Assembly: GCF_024807945.1 (NCBI RefSeq)
Contig: NZ_JANUFD010000023.1
Span: 18,582-82,581 of the forward strand
Source: Pseudomonas sp. JUb42
Lineage (GTDB): Bacteria; Pseudomonadota; Gammaproteobacteria; Pseudomonadales; Pseudomonadaceae
DNA: 64,000 nt
Direction: 5' to 3'
Shown here: positions 63,999-64,000 of the stretch, in pieces
How positions within the stretch are numbered: position 1 is the stretch's first letter
How the letters are laid out: the number at the start of each line of letters is the position of its first letter
Position numbers and translations under genes: made by a program
The notes under the pieces: generated by a model
The model's input: only the letters and a program-made list of their open reading frames with translations
Told to the model about the DNA's origin: nothing
Database searches by the model: none

Positions 63999-64000
63999 GA

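Overview
The window comes from a Pseudomonas chromosome, most likely the P. fluorescens group. The evidence is high GC with typical Pseudomonas codon use, a textbook azurin, the amaB-amaA pipecolate pair, and a urea-transport/urease layout in which two acetyltransferase genes sit between ureA and ureB. At least 20 palindromic REP/REPIN elements of three sequence classes are also present. As I remember the P. aeruginosa PAO1 map, gene order from azu to the urt genes broadly follows PA4922 back to PA4858, with local insertions and losses. The last 10 kb (cobalamin and copper genes) belongs elsewhere in PAO1.

Layout: (1) 1-1.3 kb, an AT-richer pair: the 3' end of a possible toxin-like protein and a six-helix membrane protein. 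(2) 1.5-8.3 kb, a three-gene operon: transglutaminase-DUF2126 amidoligase, circularly permuted ATP-grasp-alpha-E, and a second transglutaminase. Its product is unknown. (3) 8.3-17.6 kb: azurin, a DUF1338 protein, nadE-pncB, and a LysR regulator divergent from amaB-amaA (lysine/pipecolate catabolism). (4) 17.9-23.1 kb: a branched-chain amino-acid-type ABC operon. (5) 23.0-23.8 kb: a non-coding stretch with four consensus DnaA boxes on a strict 9-mer, or three TTATCCACA plus one TTATTCACA. (6) 23.8-28.5 kb: an SDR, an AGE-family epimerase, and ureEFG-ureJ. (7) 28.7-43.6 kb: a mixed block with a DesT-like regulator, AsmA, ferritin-like protein, OsmE, lipase, DMT exporter/AraC, PsiF, PerM, YegD, CbpA, ParDE, a structured leader with a DUF6124 gene, a histidine kinase and a degenerate thioredoxin. 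(8) 43.7-54.0 kb: the urtABCDE-ureDA-GNAT-GNAT-ureBC operon on the minus strand. (9) 54.4-57.3 kb: an iron/cobalamin-type ABC importer. (10) 57.5-60.4 kb: a small copper cluster. (11) 60.6-63.7 kb: cobL-cbiD-cobK.

Unifying theme: four transcription units carry a well-spaced sigma-54 (-24/-12) element together with an upstream GCRC-N7-GTGC-like NtrC palindrome. They are the amidoligase/ATP-grasp operon, the liv-type operon, ureEFGJ and urtA-ureC. This suggests that the uncharacterised peptide-ligase operon belongs to the nitrogen-limitation response with amino-acid uptake and urea use. That operon is the best candidate here for an undescribed system. All promoter calls were made by eye and are predictions.
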